DNA of 5,791 nt. It comes from Gammaproteobacteria bacterium. GTDB taxonomy: Bacteria > Pseudomonadota > Gammaproteobacteria > GRL18. The notes beneath the pieces are model-generated. The model ran no database searches, had not been told where the DNA came from, and saw only the letters and a list, made by a program, of their open reading frames with translations. Positions 1-5,791 of this stretch are shown here, in pieces (the first letter of the stretch is position 1; every line of letters begins with the position of its first letter). A program made the translations under genes and the position numbers. The DNA lies in the NCBI GenBank assembly GCA_024511395.1, contig JANELJ010000147.1, positions 1 through 5,791 on the forward strand, read 5' to 3'.

Positions 1-1
1 C

Positions 2-30
2 TTTAAACCTGGCTTGATGTCAGGCTTAAA
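2..30. repeat. Imperfect inverted repeat at left edge
   Basis: TTTAAACCTG (2-11) pairs with CAGGCTTAAA (21-30), giving nine base pairs with one A-C mismatch around a 9-nt loop. No T tract follows on the + strand (AACGG comes next) and no clear one on the other, so I do not call it an intrinsic terminator. It may be the 3' end structure of a gene left of the window. Confidence 0.35.
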
Positions 31-97
31 ACGGTATTATTCAGGTTGAACTATTTAATATGAAAAACTGTACATTTATAATCACTGAGTATTCATT

Positions 98-189
98 AGC
101 TGTACTTCTTGATGAAGTTTCGGCAGCAGGGATGCTGCCGAAAAGCCTCCATGGATGGATTCACGGCGTCTTCAGCGAGGAGTACAGCT
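98..189. repeat. Structured palindromic intergenic element, likely dispersed repeat
   Basis: The element has two nested palindromes. The outer arms (98-117 and 170-189) pair over 20 positions with 17 Watson-Crick pairs, two G-T wobbles and one mismatch (A112/G175). Directly inside the left arm sits a perfect 11-bp hairpin, TTTCGGCAGCA (118-128) with TGCTGCCGAAA (133-143), closed by the GNRA-type loop GGGA. The remaining inner part (144-169) contains the small palindrome TCCATGGA (148-155) followed by GGATTCACGGCGTC. It is more GC-rich than its flanks and ends sharply. From memory, the 'catggatgg-attcacggcgtc' core resembles intergenic repeats scattered through many gammaproteobacterial genomes. 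That it is repeated elsewhere is inference, since only one copy is visible here. Confidence 0.6.
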
Positions 190-355
190 GATGGATACGG
201 AATTTGAGTTTAAATGAGAACTTTTAAAAGTATACTTTCACCCTGTGTTTTTAAGTGTGTGTTGTAAGTTGCTCTTGAATTTAAGAAGGTCATGCCTTAT
301 TAGAATAGAATGTTTATTTGTAGTTGTTAACCACTAAAAAAATTAAAACTTATTC

Positions 356-384
356 TTGCTTTTAATTTAGAGTCATTCTAAAAT
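356..384 (+). promoter_or_regulatory. Candidate sigma70 promoter of the peroxiredoxin gene
   Basis: TTGCTT (356-361) is a partial -35 match and TAAAAT (379-384) a five-of-six -10 match, separated by exactly 17 nt. Transcription would begin near 391, leaving a leader of about 90 nt before the peroxiredoxin ATG. A palindrome covers the spacer and -10 element. Other weaker -10-like strings (TATACT at 423-428, TAATAT at 420-425) lack a matching -35 element. Confidence 0.4.
366..382. promoter_or_regulatory. Palindromic operator candidate, PerR/Irr-like box
   Basis: TTTAGAGT-C-ATTCTAAA is an inverted repeat of two 8-nt arms around a single base, with seven of eight positions symmetric. Its central 15 nt match the PerR consensus TTATAAT-N-ATTATAA at 12 of 14 arm positions, and the outer TTTAGA/TCTAAA recalls the alphaproteobacterial Irr box; both regulators belong to the Fur family. 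It overlaps the spacer and -10 hexamer of the candidate promoter, where a bound repressor would block RNA polymerase. The regulator is inferred from the motif and target gene only; no regulator gene is in the window. Confidence 0.4.
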
Positions 385-482
385 GTCTTGCTAAATAAGT
401 AGGGGATTTATTGTTTTAGTAATATACTTATAAACTTAAACAACAAACACTATTAATAATATTTCATTAGGAGAAATGAATA

Positions 483-1085
483 ATGAGCGTACTTGTTGGC
501 AAACATGCTCCCGATTTTACTGCAAATACTGTTATGGGCGACGGTGAAATTAAAGAAGATTTTAATTTCGGTGATTACATTAAAGACAGCTATGCTGTTT
601 TATTTTTCTACCCACTAGATTTTACTTTCGTATGTCCTTCTGAACTGATTGCATTTGATCACCGTATTGAAGATTTCACTTCTCGTGGTGTTAAAGTCAT
701 CGGTTGTTCCATTGATTCTCACTTTACTCACCTGGCCTGGAGAAATACGCCTATCAATGAGGGTGGTATTGGTCCGGTTAAATATCCTCTAGTTGCTGAT
801 CTTAAGCACACTATCTGTCAGGATTATGACGTAGAAGAAGCCGGTGGTGTTGCTTTCCGTGGTTCTTTCCTGATTGACAAGAACGGTGTTGTTCGTCACC
901 AAGTTGTTAATGACCTGCCTTTAGGTCGTAACATTGACGAAATGCTGCGTATGATCGATGCACTGCAGTTTACTGAAGAGCATGGTGAAGTCTGCCCAGC
1001 AGGCTGGCACAAAGGTGAAAAAGGTATGAAAGCGACTCCAGACGGTGTTGCTGAATATCTGGCTGAAGAAGCTGACAAACTGTAA
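483..1085 (+). CDS. Typical 2-Cys peroxiredoxin (AhpC/Prx1 family)
   Basis: Cytosolic thiol peroxidase of 200 residues, the usual length for the Prx1/AhpC subfamily, which reduces hydrogen peroxide, organic hydroperoxides and peroxynitrite. The thioredoxin-like fold carries the PxxxTxxC active site PLDFTFVC, with P44, T48 and peroxidatic Cys51, and Arg126 in AFRGSFLID as the expected catalytic arginine. The resolving cysteine is Cys171 in GEVCPAGW, so this is a typical 2-Cys enzyme working as a head-to-tail dimer or decamer. GGIG (94-97) matches one of the two motifs of hyperoxidation-sensitive enzymes; the C-terminal helix has YL (192-193) rather than YF. The ATG is preceded by AGGAG (469-473) at a 9-nt gap. 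CGT-rich arginine codons suggest good expression. The gene stands alone between its own promoter candidate and a strong terminator. No ahpF reductase is adjacent, so the electron donor (thioredoxin or AhpF) is unknown and I give no symbol. Confidence 0.96.
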   Translation: MSVLVGKHAPDFTANTVMGDGEIKEDFNFGDYIKDSYAVLFFYPLDFTFVCPSELIAFDHRIEDFTSRGVKVIGCSIDSHFTHLAWRNTPINEGGIGPVKYPLVADLKHTICQDYDVEEAGGVAFRGSFLIDKNGVVRHQVVNDLPLGRNIDEMLRMIDALQFTEEHGEVCPAGWHKGEKGMKATPDGVAEYLAEEADKL

Positions 1086-1092
1086 TTCAGTT

Positions 1093-1137
1093 ACAATTTG
1101 TCCCCTCTAACTGAGGGGACAAATTGTTCCTTTTTTT
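1093..1137 (+). terminator. Strong intrinsic terminator after the peroxiredoxin gene
   Basis: A perfect 15-bp stem, ACAATTTGTCCCCTC (1093-1107) with GAGGGGACAAATTGT (1113-1127), encloses the loop TAACT. After TCC comes a run of seven T (1131-1137). It starts eight bases after the stop codon and should isolate the peroxiredoxin transcript from ilvB. The T tract is three bases from the stem, slightly off the ideal. Confidence 0.9.
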
Positions 1138-1249
1138 CTATTTTATTTATCCATCCCCGCCAAATTTCTTATTCCTAATTAAATCTTCCAGAATATTCTA
1201 TTTTTCTCATAAATTATTACCACTTTTTCTACTCCTGAGCCTATTTTTT
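1128..1249 (+). other. G-poor, C-over-G stretch; possible Rho-loading region
   Basis: By hand count this 122-nt stretch has 29 C and only 4 G on the + strand, with a 45-nt run lacking G altogether (1192-1236) and many YC dinucleotides. C-rich, G-poor, unstructured RNA is the hallmark of Rho utilisation sites, so it could back up the intrinsic terminator just upstream. It could also simply be skewed spacer DNA; no gene is seen here on either strand. Confidence 0.3.
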
Positions 1250-1250
1250 G

Positions 1251-1279
1251 CTGAAACGCCCGTTTTTACAGGGTATAAT
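1251..1279 (+). promoter_or_regulatory. Sigma70-type promoter of ilvB
   Basis: A perfect -10 hexamer TATAAT (1274-1279) lies 17 nt downstream of CTGAAA (1251-1256), a four-of-six match to TTGACA. Predicted transcription start is near 1286. It is the only strong promoter-like sequence between the peroxiredoxin terminator and ilvB. Confidence 0.7.
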
Positions 1280-1285
1280 GCACGA

Positions 1286-1414
1286 TTAATTTAAGTTAAA
1301 GAAATGTCTTTCAGATATTCGTTTTGGTCATTTTAATAATGGTCATTTACGATTGATAACATTTACAAGAAATAAAACCAAGAAAATTTGTATCAGGTTA
1401 TACGGGAGTAAATA
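1286..1414 (+). other. ilvB 5' leader, no classical attenuator seen
   Basis: About 129 nt of AT-rich leader separate the predicted start site from the ilvB GTG. It contains the direct repeat TGGTCATTT (1325-1333 and 1340-1348, offset 15 nt) and two tiny open frames: 1304-1336, encoding MSFRYSFWSF, and 1339-1356, encoding MVIYD. Neither is rich in leucine, valine or isoleucine, and no hairpin followed by a T tract is present. Translation-coupled attenuation of the enterobacterial ilv type is therefore not supported. The leader ends with the ribosome binding site GGGAG (1404-1408). Confidence 0.45.
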
Positions 1415-3133
1415 GTGGAATTATCAGGTTCCGAAATTATTGCGCAGTTCCTCAAAGATGAGGCTGTTGAGTACCTGTTCGGTTATCCGGGTGGTGCGGT
1501 ACTGCATATTTATGATGCGCTGTTTAAAGCAGATGAAGTCAAACATATTCTGGTTCGTCACGAACAGGCAGCAGTGCATGCGGCTGACGGCTATGCCCGT
1601 TCCTCCGGTAAAACCGGTGTGGCTCTTGTTACCTCCGGCCCCGGTATGACCAATGCTGTAACTGGGATTGCGACCGCTTATCTTGATTCCATTCCCTTGG
1701 TGGTTATTTCTGGTCAGGTACCTACTGCTGTTATCGGCAGTGATGCTTTTCAGGAAGTAGATTCTGTGGGTATTTCCCGTCCCTGTGTAAAACATAATTT
1801 CCTGGTAAAAGATGTTAAGGACCTGGCTGAGACGCTGAAAAAAGCCTTTTATGTTGCCTCGACCGGTCGTCCTGGCCCTGTACTGATTGATGTTCCTAAA
1901 GATATAACCGATCCGAATATCAAAATTCCATACAGCTACATGCCGACCATCAGTATGCGTTCCTATAATCCGGTTATTAAGGGACATCAGTACCAGATTA
2001 AAAAGGCCATGGAACTGATCAAACGTGCTAAGCGCCCGGTTTTTTATACTGGCGGCGGTGTAGTGCTGTCCAATGCTTCTCAGTCTTTAAGAACTCTGGT
2101 GCAGCGACTGGGCTTTCCAATAACCAGTACCTTAATGGGGCTTGGCGCTTATCCTGCAACTGATGAACAGTGGCTGGGAATGCTGGGTATGCACGGTACT
2201 TATGAAGCTAATATGGCCATGCACGAAACCGATGTGCTGATTGCGGTAGGGGCACGTTTTGATGATCGTATTACCGGTCATCTGGAGCATTTTTGTCCTA
2301 ACGCCAAAATTATTCATATTGATATTGACCCGTCCTCTATTTCCAAAAATGTTAAAGTGGATGTGCCTATTGTGGGTGATGTGGACGATGTTCTGACATC
2401 CATGTTGAAACTGTTAAAAGATAACCAGGAAAATACTAATCTGGAAGCTATTAAGGACTGGTGGAAGAAAATCAGGCAATGGCGTAAAAAGAACTGCCTG
2501 AAATATAACAAAAAGACCAAGGTTATCAAGCCTCAATACGTCATAGAAAAACTGTATGAAGTAACAAAAGGTGATGCTTATATTACTTCTGATGTAGGTC
2601 AGCACCAGATGTTTGCTGCTCAGTATTACAAGTTTGACAAGCCCAGACAGTGGATCAATTCCGGTGGTCTGGGCACTATGGGCTTTGGCCTTCCGGCGGC
2701 CATGGGTGTGCAACTGGCTCATCTTGATCAGACTGTGGCCTGTGTCACCGGTGAGGGCAGCATTCAGATGAATATTCAGGAGCTAGCTACCTGTATGCAG
2801 TATCAGCTGCCTATAAAAATCATCAATCTAAATAACCGTTACCTAGGTATGGTCAGACAGTGGCAAGAGTTTTTCTATGAAGGACGTTATGCCATGTCCT
2901 ATATGGATTCCATTCCTGATTTTGTTAAATTAACAGAAAGTTATGGCCATGTCGGTATGCAGGTTGATAAAACCAGTGATGTAGAAGATGCTTTAAAAGA
3001 AGCCTTCGCCATGAAAGACAAGCTGGTCTTTATTGATTTCATCACCAACCGTGAAGAAAATGTTTATCCCATGATTGCGGCCGGTAAAGGGCAGCATGAA
3101 ATGGAACTGGCCCCGGACAGTGAACTGGTTTAA
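1415..3133 (+). CDS. ilvB: Acetolactate synthase, large catalytic subunit
   Basis: Thiamine-diphosphate enzyme of 572 residues (family norm 550-600) that condenses two pyruvates to 2-acetolactate, or pyruvate plus 2-oxobutyrate to 2-aceto-2-hydroxybutyrate, the first common step of valine, leucine and isoleucine synthesis. It has the TPP-binding N-terminal domain (about 1-170) with catalytic Glu50 in RHEQAAVHAADGYAR, the central domain (about 190-330) that binds FAD in this family, and the C-terminal TPP domain (about 380-540). The diphosphate/Mg motif is GEG (446-448), 24 residues, then N473-N474; Glu447 replaces the textbook Asp. From memory the GEG variant also occurs in Pseudomonas homologues, so I expect activity. 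The start is GTG, with GGGAG six bases upstream, giving the standard MELSGSEII N-terminus. It heads ilvBN and is 22 nt from ilvN. It reads closest to E. coli IlvI (isozyme III), so ilvI is an equally valid name. Confidence 0.97.
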   Translation: MELSGSEIIAQFLKDEAVEYLFGYPGGAVLHIYDALFKADEVKHILVRHEQAAVHAADGYARSSGKTGVALVTSGPGMTNAVTGIATAYLDSIPLVVISGQVPTAVIGSDAFQEVDSVGISRPCVKHNFLVKDVKDLAETLKKAFYVASTGRPGPVLIDVPKDITDPNIKIPYSYMPTISMRSYNPVIKGHQYQIKKAMELIKRAKRPVFYTGGGVVLSNASQSLRTLVQRLGFPITSTLMGLGAYPATDEQWLGMLGMHGTYEANMAMHETDVLIAVGARFDDRITGHLEHFCPNAKIIHIDIDPSSISKNVKVDVPIVGDVDDVLTSMLKLLKDNQENTNLEAIKDWWKKIRQWRKKNCLKYNKKTKVIKPQYVIEKLYEVTKGDAYITSDVGQHQMFAAQYYKFDKPRQWINSGGLGTMGFGLPAAMGVQLAHLDQTVACVTGEGSIQMNIQELATCMQYQLPIKIINLNNRYLGMVRQWQEFFYEGRYAMSYMDSIPDFVKLTESYGHVGMQVDKTSDVEDALKEAFAMKDKLVFIDFITNREENVYPMIAAGKGQHEMELAPDSELV

Positions 3134-3155
3134 CAGATAAGGTTAAAGATAAAAA

Positions 3156-3653
3156 ATGCGACATATAATATCTATTTTACTTGAAAACGAAGCTGGAGCT
3201 CTGTCACGGGTAGCCGGTCTTTTTTCTGCACGGGCCTATAATATTGAGTCTCTGACAGTAGCACCGACAGAAGAGCCAACCTTATCACGTATGACTCTGG
3301 TCACCCGCGGTTCTGATGAAATCATTGAACAGATCACCAAGCAGTTAAACAAACTGATTGATGTGGTAAAACTCAATGATCTCAATGTTCACGGGCACTC
3401 TCATATTGAGCGTGAAATGATGCTGATTAAGGTTAAGGCTACGGGCAGTAAACGTGACGAGATAATACGCTTAACCACAATTTTTCGTGGCAATATCGTC
3501 GATGTTACACCTAATTCATACACCATTGAATTAACCGGCACTAGTGATAAACTGGATGCTTTTGTCGGTTCTTTTGAATGTGACAGTATTCTGGAAACAG
3601 TGCGTTCTGGTGTTATGGGCATTGCCAGAGGCAATTCTGCACTGCATGTGTAG
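3156..3653 (+). CDS. ilvN: Acetolactate synthase, small regulatory subunit
   Basis: Regulatory partner of the large subunit, 165 residues, matching the long IlvH type rather than the roughly 95-residue E. coli IlvN. The N-terminal ACT domain (about 3-78) begins HIISILLENEAGALSRVAGL and keeps Asn11, Gly14, Ser17 and Asn29, positions where substitutions relieve valine inhibition in E. coli IlvH. The C-terminal domain (about 85-160) contains the family motifs IEREMMLIKV, IFRGNIVDVTP and VRSGVMGIARG. It should activate the holoenzyme and confer valine feedback. The ATG lies 22 nt after the ilvB stop; the only Shine-Dalgarno candidate, TAAGG (3138-3142), is a rather distant 13 nt away, so translation may depend partly on coupling to ilvB. 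By homology ilvH is the alternative name. Confidence 0.96.
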   Translation: MRHIISILLENEAGALSRVAGLFSARAYNIESLTVAPTEEPTLSRMTLVTRGSDEIIEQITKQLNKLIDVVKLNDLNVHGHSHIEREMMLIKVKATGSKRDEIIRLTTIFRGNIVDVTPNSYTIELTGTSDKLDAFVGSFECDSILETVRSGVMGIARGNSALHV

Positions 3654-3692
3654 AAAGAAAATGCTTTAGAATCCGTCTGGTTTTTATCCGTA

Positions 3693-3698
3693 TATAAT
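3693..3698 (+). promoter_or_regulatory. Possible internal -10 element ahead of ilvC
   Basis: A perfect TATAAT lies 73 nt before the ilvC ATG in the otherwise non-coding ilvN-ilvC gap. No good -35 hexamer sits at the right distance (AATCCG-like sequence at 17 nt), so it would need an activator. A second weak candidate starts with TTGAAA (3702-3707). The long gap makes a separate ilvC promoter plausible but not shown. Confidence 0.25.
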
Positions 3699-3716
3699 TT
3701 ATTGAAAACGGCTGAA

Positions 3717-4788
<1,072 letters not shown>

Positions 4789-4808
4789 GTCTTTTTTCAA
4801 TATTGGGT

Positions 4809-4850
4809 AAAATAGCCTGTCCGGTATAAAGCCGGTCAGGCTATTTTTTT
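4809..4850 (+). terminator. Strong intrinsic terminator after ilvC
   Basis: A 16-position stem (4809-4824 with 4832-4847) has one internal T-T mismatch; its core is ATAGCCTG with CAGGCTAT and CCGG with CCGG. The loop is TATAAAG. Seven T (4844-4850) follow on the + strand, partly inside the stem, and AAAA at the left foot means it could also act weakly in the opposite direction. It separates the ilv genes from pssA. Confidence 0.9.
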
Positions 4851-4869
4851 GCCTGCTGATTTGTTAATC

Positions 4870-4898
4870 TTGTGTTTTAAAAATAGCGTATAGATATT
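4870..4898 (+). promoter_or_regulatory. Weak promoter candidate for pssA
   Basis: Because a strong terminator precedes pssA, a promoter is expected in the 55 nt between them. The best-spaced pair is TTGTGT (4870-4875) and GATATT (4893-4898), 17 nt apart. It would start transcription around 4905, essentially at the ATG. TTGTTA (4861-4866) and TATAGA (4889-4894) are alternative elements but do not pair with good spacing. Confidence 0.25.
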
Positions 4899-4905
4899 TA
4901 AAATT

Positions 4906-5727
4906 ATGGAAGACTCGCAAAATAACGATCCATCTACTAATAACCATAAGAACAATGACAAGGTTGCTAAACTGGTCAGTGTAGAAGAAGAGCCTGCTGT
5001 AGAGTCCGTATCACGGGCAAAAAAACGTCGTGGTATTTATTTGCTGCCCAATCTTTTTACCACTGGTGCACTGTTCGGCGGTTTTTATGCCGTTATTGCC
5101 GCTATGAATGATCGGTTTGAGGCGGCCGCCCTGGCTATATTTATTTCCATGATTCTGGATGGGCTGGATGGAAGGGTAGCGCGTATGACCAATACCCAGA
5201 GTGATTTTGGTGCGGAATACGACAGTCTTTCAGATATGATTTCCTTTGGTATTGCCCCGGCCCTGATTATGTACACCTGGTCACTATCTGCTCTTGGTAA
5301 AATTGGCTGGATTGCGGCCTTTATTTATGTAGTCAGTGCTGCTTTACGTCTGGCACGTTTTAATACCCAGATCGGTCATGCCGATAAACGTTATTTTCAG
5401 GGGTTGGCCAGTCCAGCAGCGGCCGGTTTTATTGTTGGTTTTGTCTGGGTCTGCGCCGAAAATCAGATAGCCGGAGAAAGTTTGAAATATCTGGTTATGA
5501 TTATGACTATAGGTGCCGGCCTGCTTATGGTCAGTAATATTAAATACCGAAGCTTTAAAGATCTGGATTTGAAAAACAAAGTCCCCTTTGTCACCATTTT
5601 AATTATGGTACTGGTCTTTGTTTTTATTGTTTACCAGCCGCCCTTGATCCTGTTCAGTATTTTTGCCCTGTATACCTTCTCCGGCCTTGTAGGCTATACT
5701 ATACGTAAATTAAAAAAAGCTCGGTAA
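4906..5727 (+). CDS. pssA: CDP-diacylglycerol-serine O-phosphatidyltransferase
   Basis: Inner-membrane phosphatidylserine synthase of 273 residues, which transfers phosphatidate from CDP-diacylglycerol to serine and so feeds phosphatidylethanolamine synthesis. The complete CDP-alcohol phosphatidyltransferase motif D-x2-DG-x2-AR-x8-G-x3-D-x3-D runs from Asp85 to Asp110, with metal/substrate ligands Asp85, Asp88, Asp106 and Asp110. A polar, partly acidic extension (1-35) and the basic patch RAKKRR (37-42) precede about eight hydrophobic segments (roughly 45-67, 71-86, 110-127, 131-150, 168-184, 194-211, 226-244, 246-264). It belongs to the type II, integral-membrane class, not the peripheral E. 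coli Pss type. The ATG at 4906 is the only usable start: an in-frame stop lies at 4891-4893 and the next Met is past the first hydrophobic segment. No Shine-Dalgarno sequence is visible. The ilvC-pssA neighbourhood is conserved in Gammaproteobacteria, but a terminator separates them here. Confidence 0.95.
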   Translation: MEDSQNNDPSTNNHKNNDKVAKLVSVEEEPAVESVSRAKKRRGIYLLPNLFTTGALFGGFYAVIAAMNDRFEAAALAIFISMILDGLDGRVARMTNTQSDFGAEYDSLSDMISFGIAPALIMYTWSLSALGKIGWIAAFIYVVSAALRLARFNTQIGHADKRYFQGLASPAAAGFIVGFVWVCAENQIAGESLKYLVMIMTIGAGLLMVSNIKYRSFKDLDLKNKVPFVTILIMVLVFVFIVYQPPLILFSIFALYTFSGLVGYTIRKLKKAR

Positions 5728-5760
5728 AGATATCCATACTCTAGGGCGGGAGCATACTTT

Positions 5761-5776
5761 TAATGATTCTCATTTA
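5761..5776. promoter_or_regulatory. Fur-box-like palindrome at right edge
   Basis: TAATGATTCTCATTTA contains the perfect inverted repeat AATGA-TTC-TCATT (5762-5774). Aligned to the 19-bp Fur consensus GATAATGATAATCATTATC it matches at 12 positions, concentrated in the two core half-sites. It lies 34 nt past the pssA stop, so it more likely controls an iron-related gene beyond the window than pssA. With only 64 nt of context after pssA it remains a motif call. Confidence 0.4.
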
Positions 5777-5791
5777 GACGCAAATACCGTA

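Larger units (their letters stand above)
1..482. other. Left intergenic region, no gene recognised
   Basis: About 480 nt without a convincing coding region on either strand; stops are frequent and the only open stretches are a few codons long. The frame starting at position 2 is open for 15 codons to a TGA at 47-49. It could be the tail of a gene entering from the left, but it is too short to judge. From left to right the region holds an imperfect inverted repeat (2-30), a structured palindromic element (98-189), an AT-rich stretch in which I see nothing convincing (190-355), and the promoter and 5' leader of the peroxiredoxin gene (356-482). Confidence 0.6.

Noticed and set aside
191..217. 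Eight-codon frame MDTEFEFK after the palindromic element
   Set aside because: Too short, no ribosome binding site, and no reason to think it is translated.
476..485. ATG at 476 as an alternative start ahead of the peroxiredoxin
   Set aside because: It is out of frame with the peroxiredoxin and only two bases from the AGGAG site; the ATG at 483 gives the expected start and length.
1304..1356. Tiny frames encoding MSFRYSFWSF and MVIYD as an ilv leader peptide
   Set aside because: There is no run of Leu/Val/Ile codons, and no alternative hairpins or T tract follow, so classical attenuation is not supported.
1355..1402. Possible long-range pairing in the ilvB leader (ATAAC with GTTAT, TACAA with TTGTA)
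   Set aside because: Two separate 5-bp AT-rich helices with a large loop; such pairings are expected by chance in this composition.
1424..1987. 187-codon open frame on the - strand inside ilvB
   Set aside because: It lies fully antisense to conserved catalytic-domain codons, its translation shows no recognisable family, and it has no promoter or ribosome binding site of its own; it is a shadow of ilvB.
5728..5760. Terminator after pssA
   Set aside because: Only a 3-bp CTC/GAG stem and a TTTT are present; too weak to call, and the window ends soon after.

Overview
The window looks like an ordinary, mostly housekeeping stretch of a gammaproteobacterial chromosome. Base composition is moderately AT-rich (low-40s % GC judged by eye, not counted). 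The order acetolactate synthase large subunit, small subunit, ketol-acid reductoisomerase, phosphatidylserine synthase, all on the + strand, is one I know from Pseudomonas and other non-enteric Gammaproteobacteria, and the proteins read like that group (IlvI/IlvH-type synthase, short class I IlvC, PssA with a polar N-terminal extension). I cannot name the genus.

Layout. Positions 1-482 carry no recognisable gene. They hold a weak inverted repeat at the left edge, a highly structured palindromic element (98-189) resembling intergenic dispersed repeats of Gammaproteobacteria, and a candidate promoter overlapped by a near-perfect 8-1-8 palindrome that resembles PerR/Irr-type boxes of the Fur family. 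Next come a typical 2-Cys peroxiredoxin gene (483-1085) and a strong intrinsic terminator. After a G-poor, C-rich stretch, a good sigma70-type promoter (TATAAT at 1274-1279) with a leader of about 130 nt drives ilvB (GTG start, 1415-3133) and ilvN (3156-3653). A 118-nt AT-rich gap with repeated AACTA units precedes ilvC (3772-4788), which ends at a second strong terminator. pssA (4906-5727) lies only about 55 nt beyond that terminator and has no visible Shine-Dalgarno sequence. The last 64 nt contain a Fur-box-like palindrome, probably belonging to a gene outside the window.

How the genes work together. IlvB and IlvN form acetohydroxyacid synthase, the first common and valine-feedback-regulated step of branched-chain amino acid synthesis. 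IlvC performs the next step, making the dihydroxy acids for valine and isoleucine. The two are adjacent and probably largely co-transcribed. PssA makes phosphatidylserine, the precursor of phosphatidylethanolamine; it is a conserved neighbour but a separate pathway, and here a terminator separates it. The peroxiredoxin is an independent peroxide-defence unit.

I found no mobile element, CRISPR array, tRNA, rRNA or defence system. The coding content holds no undescribed system. The most interesting signals are regulatory: the Fur-family-like box over the peroxiredoxin promoter, the structured repeat, and the unusual start context of pssA.
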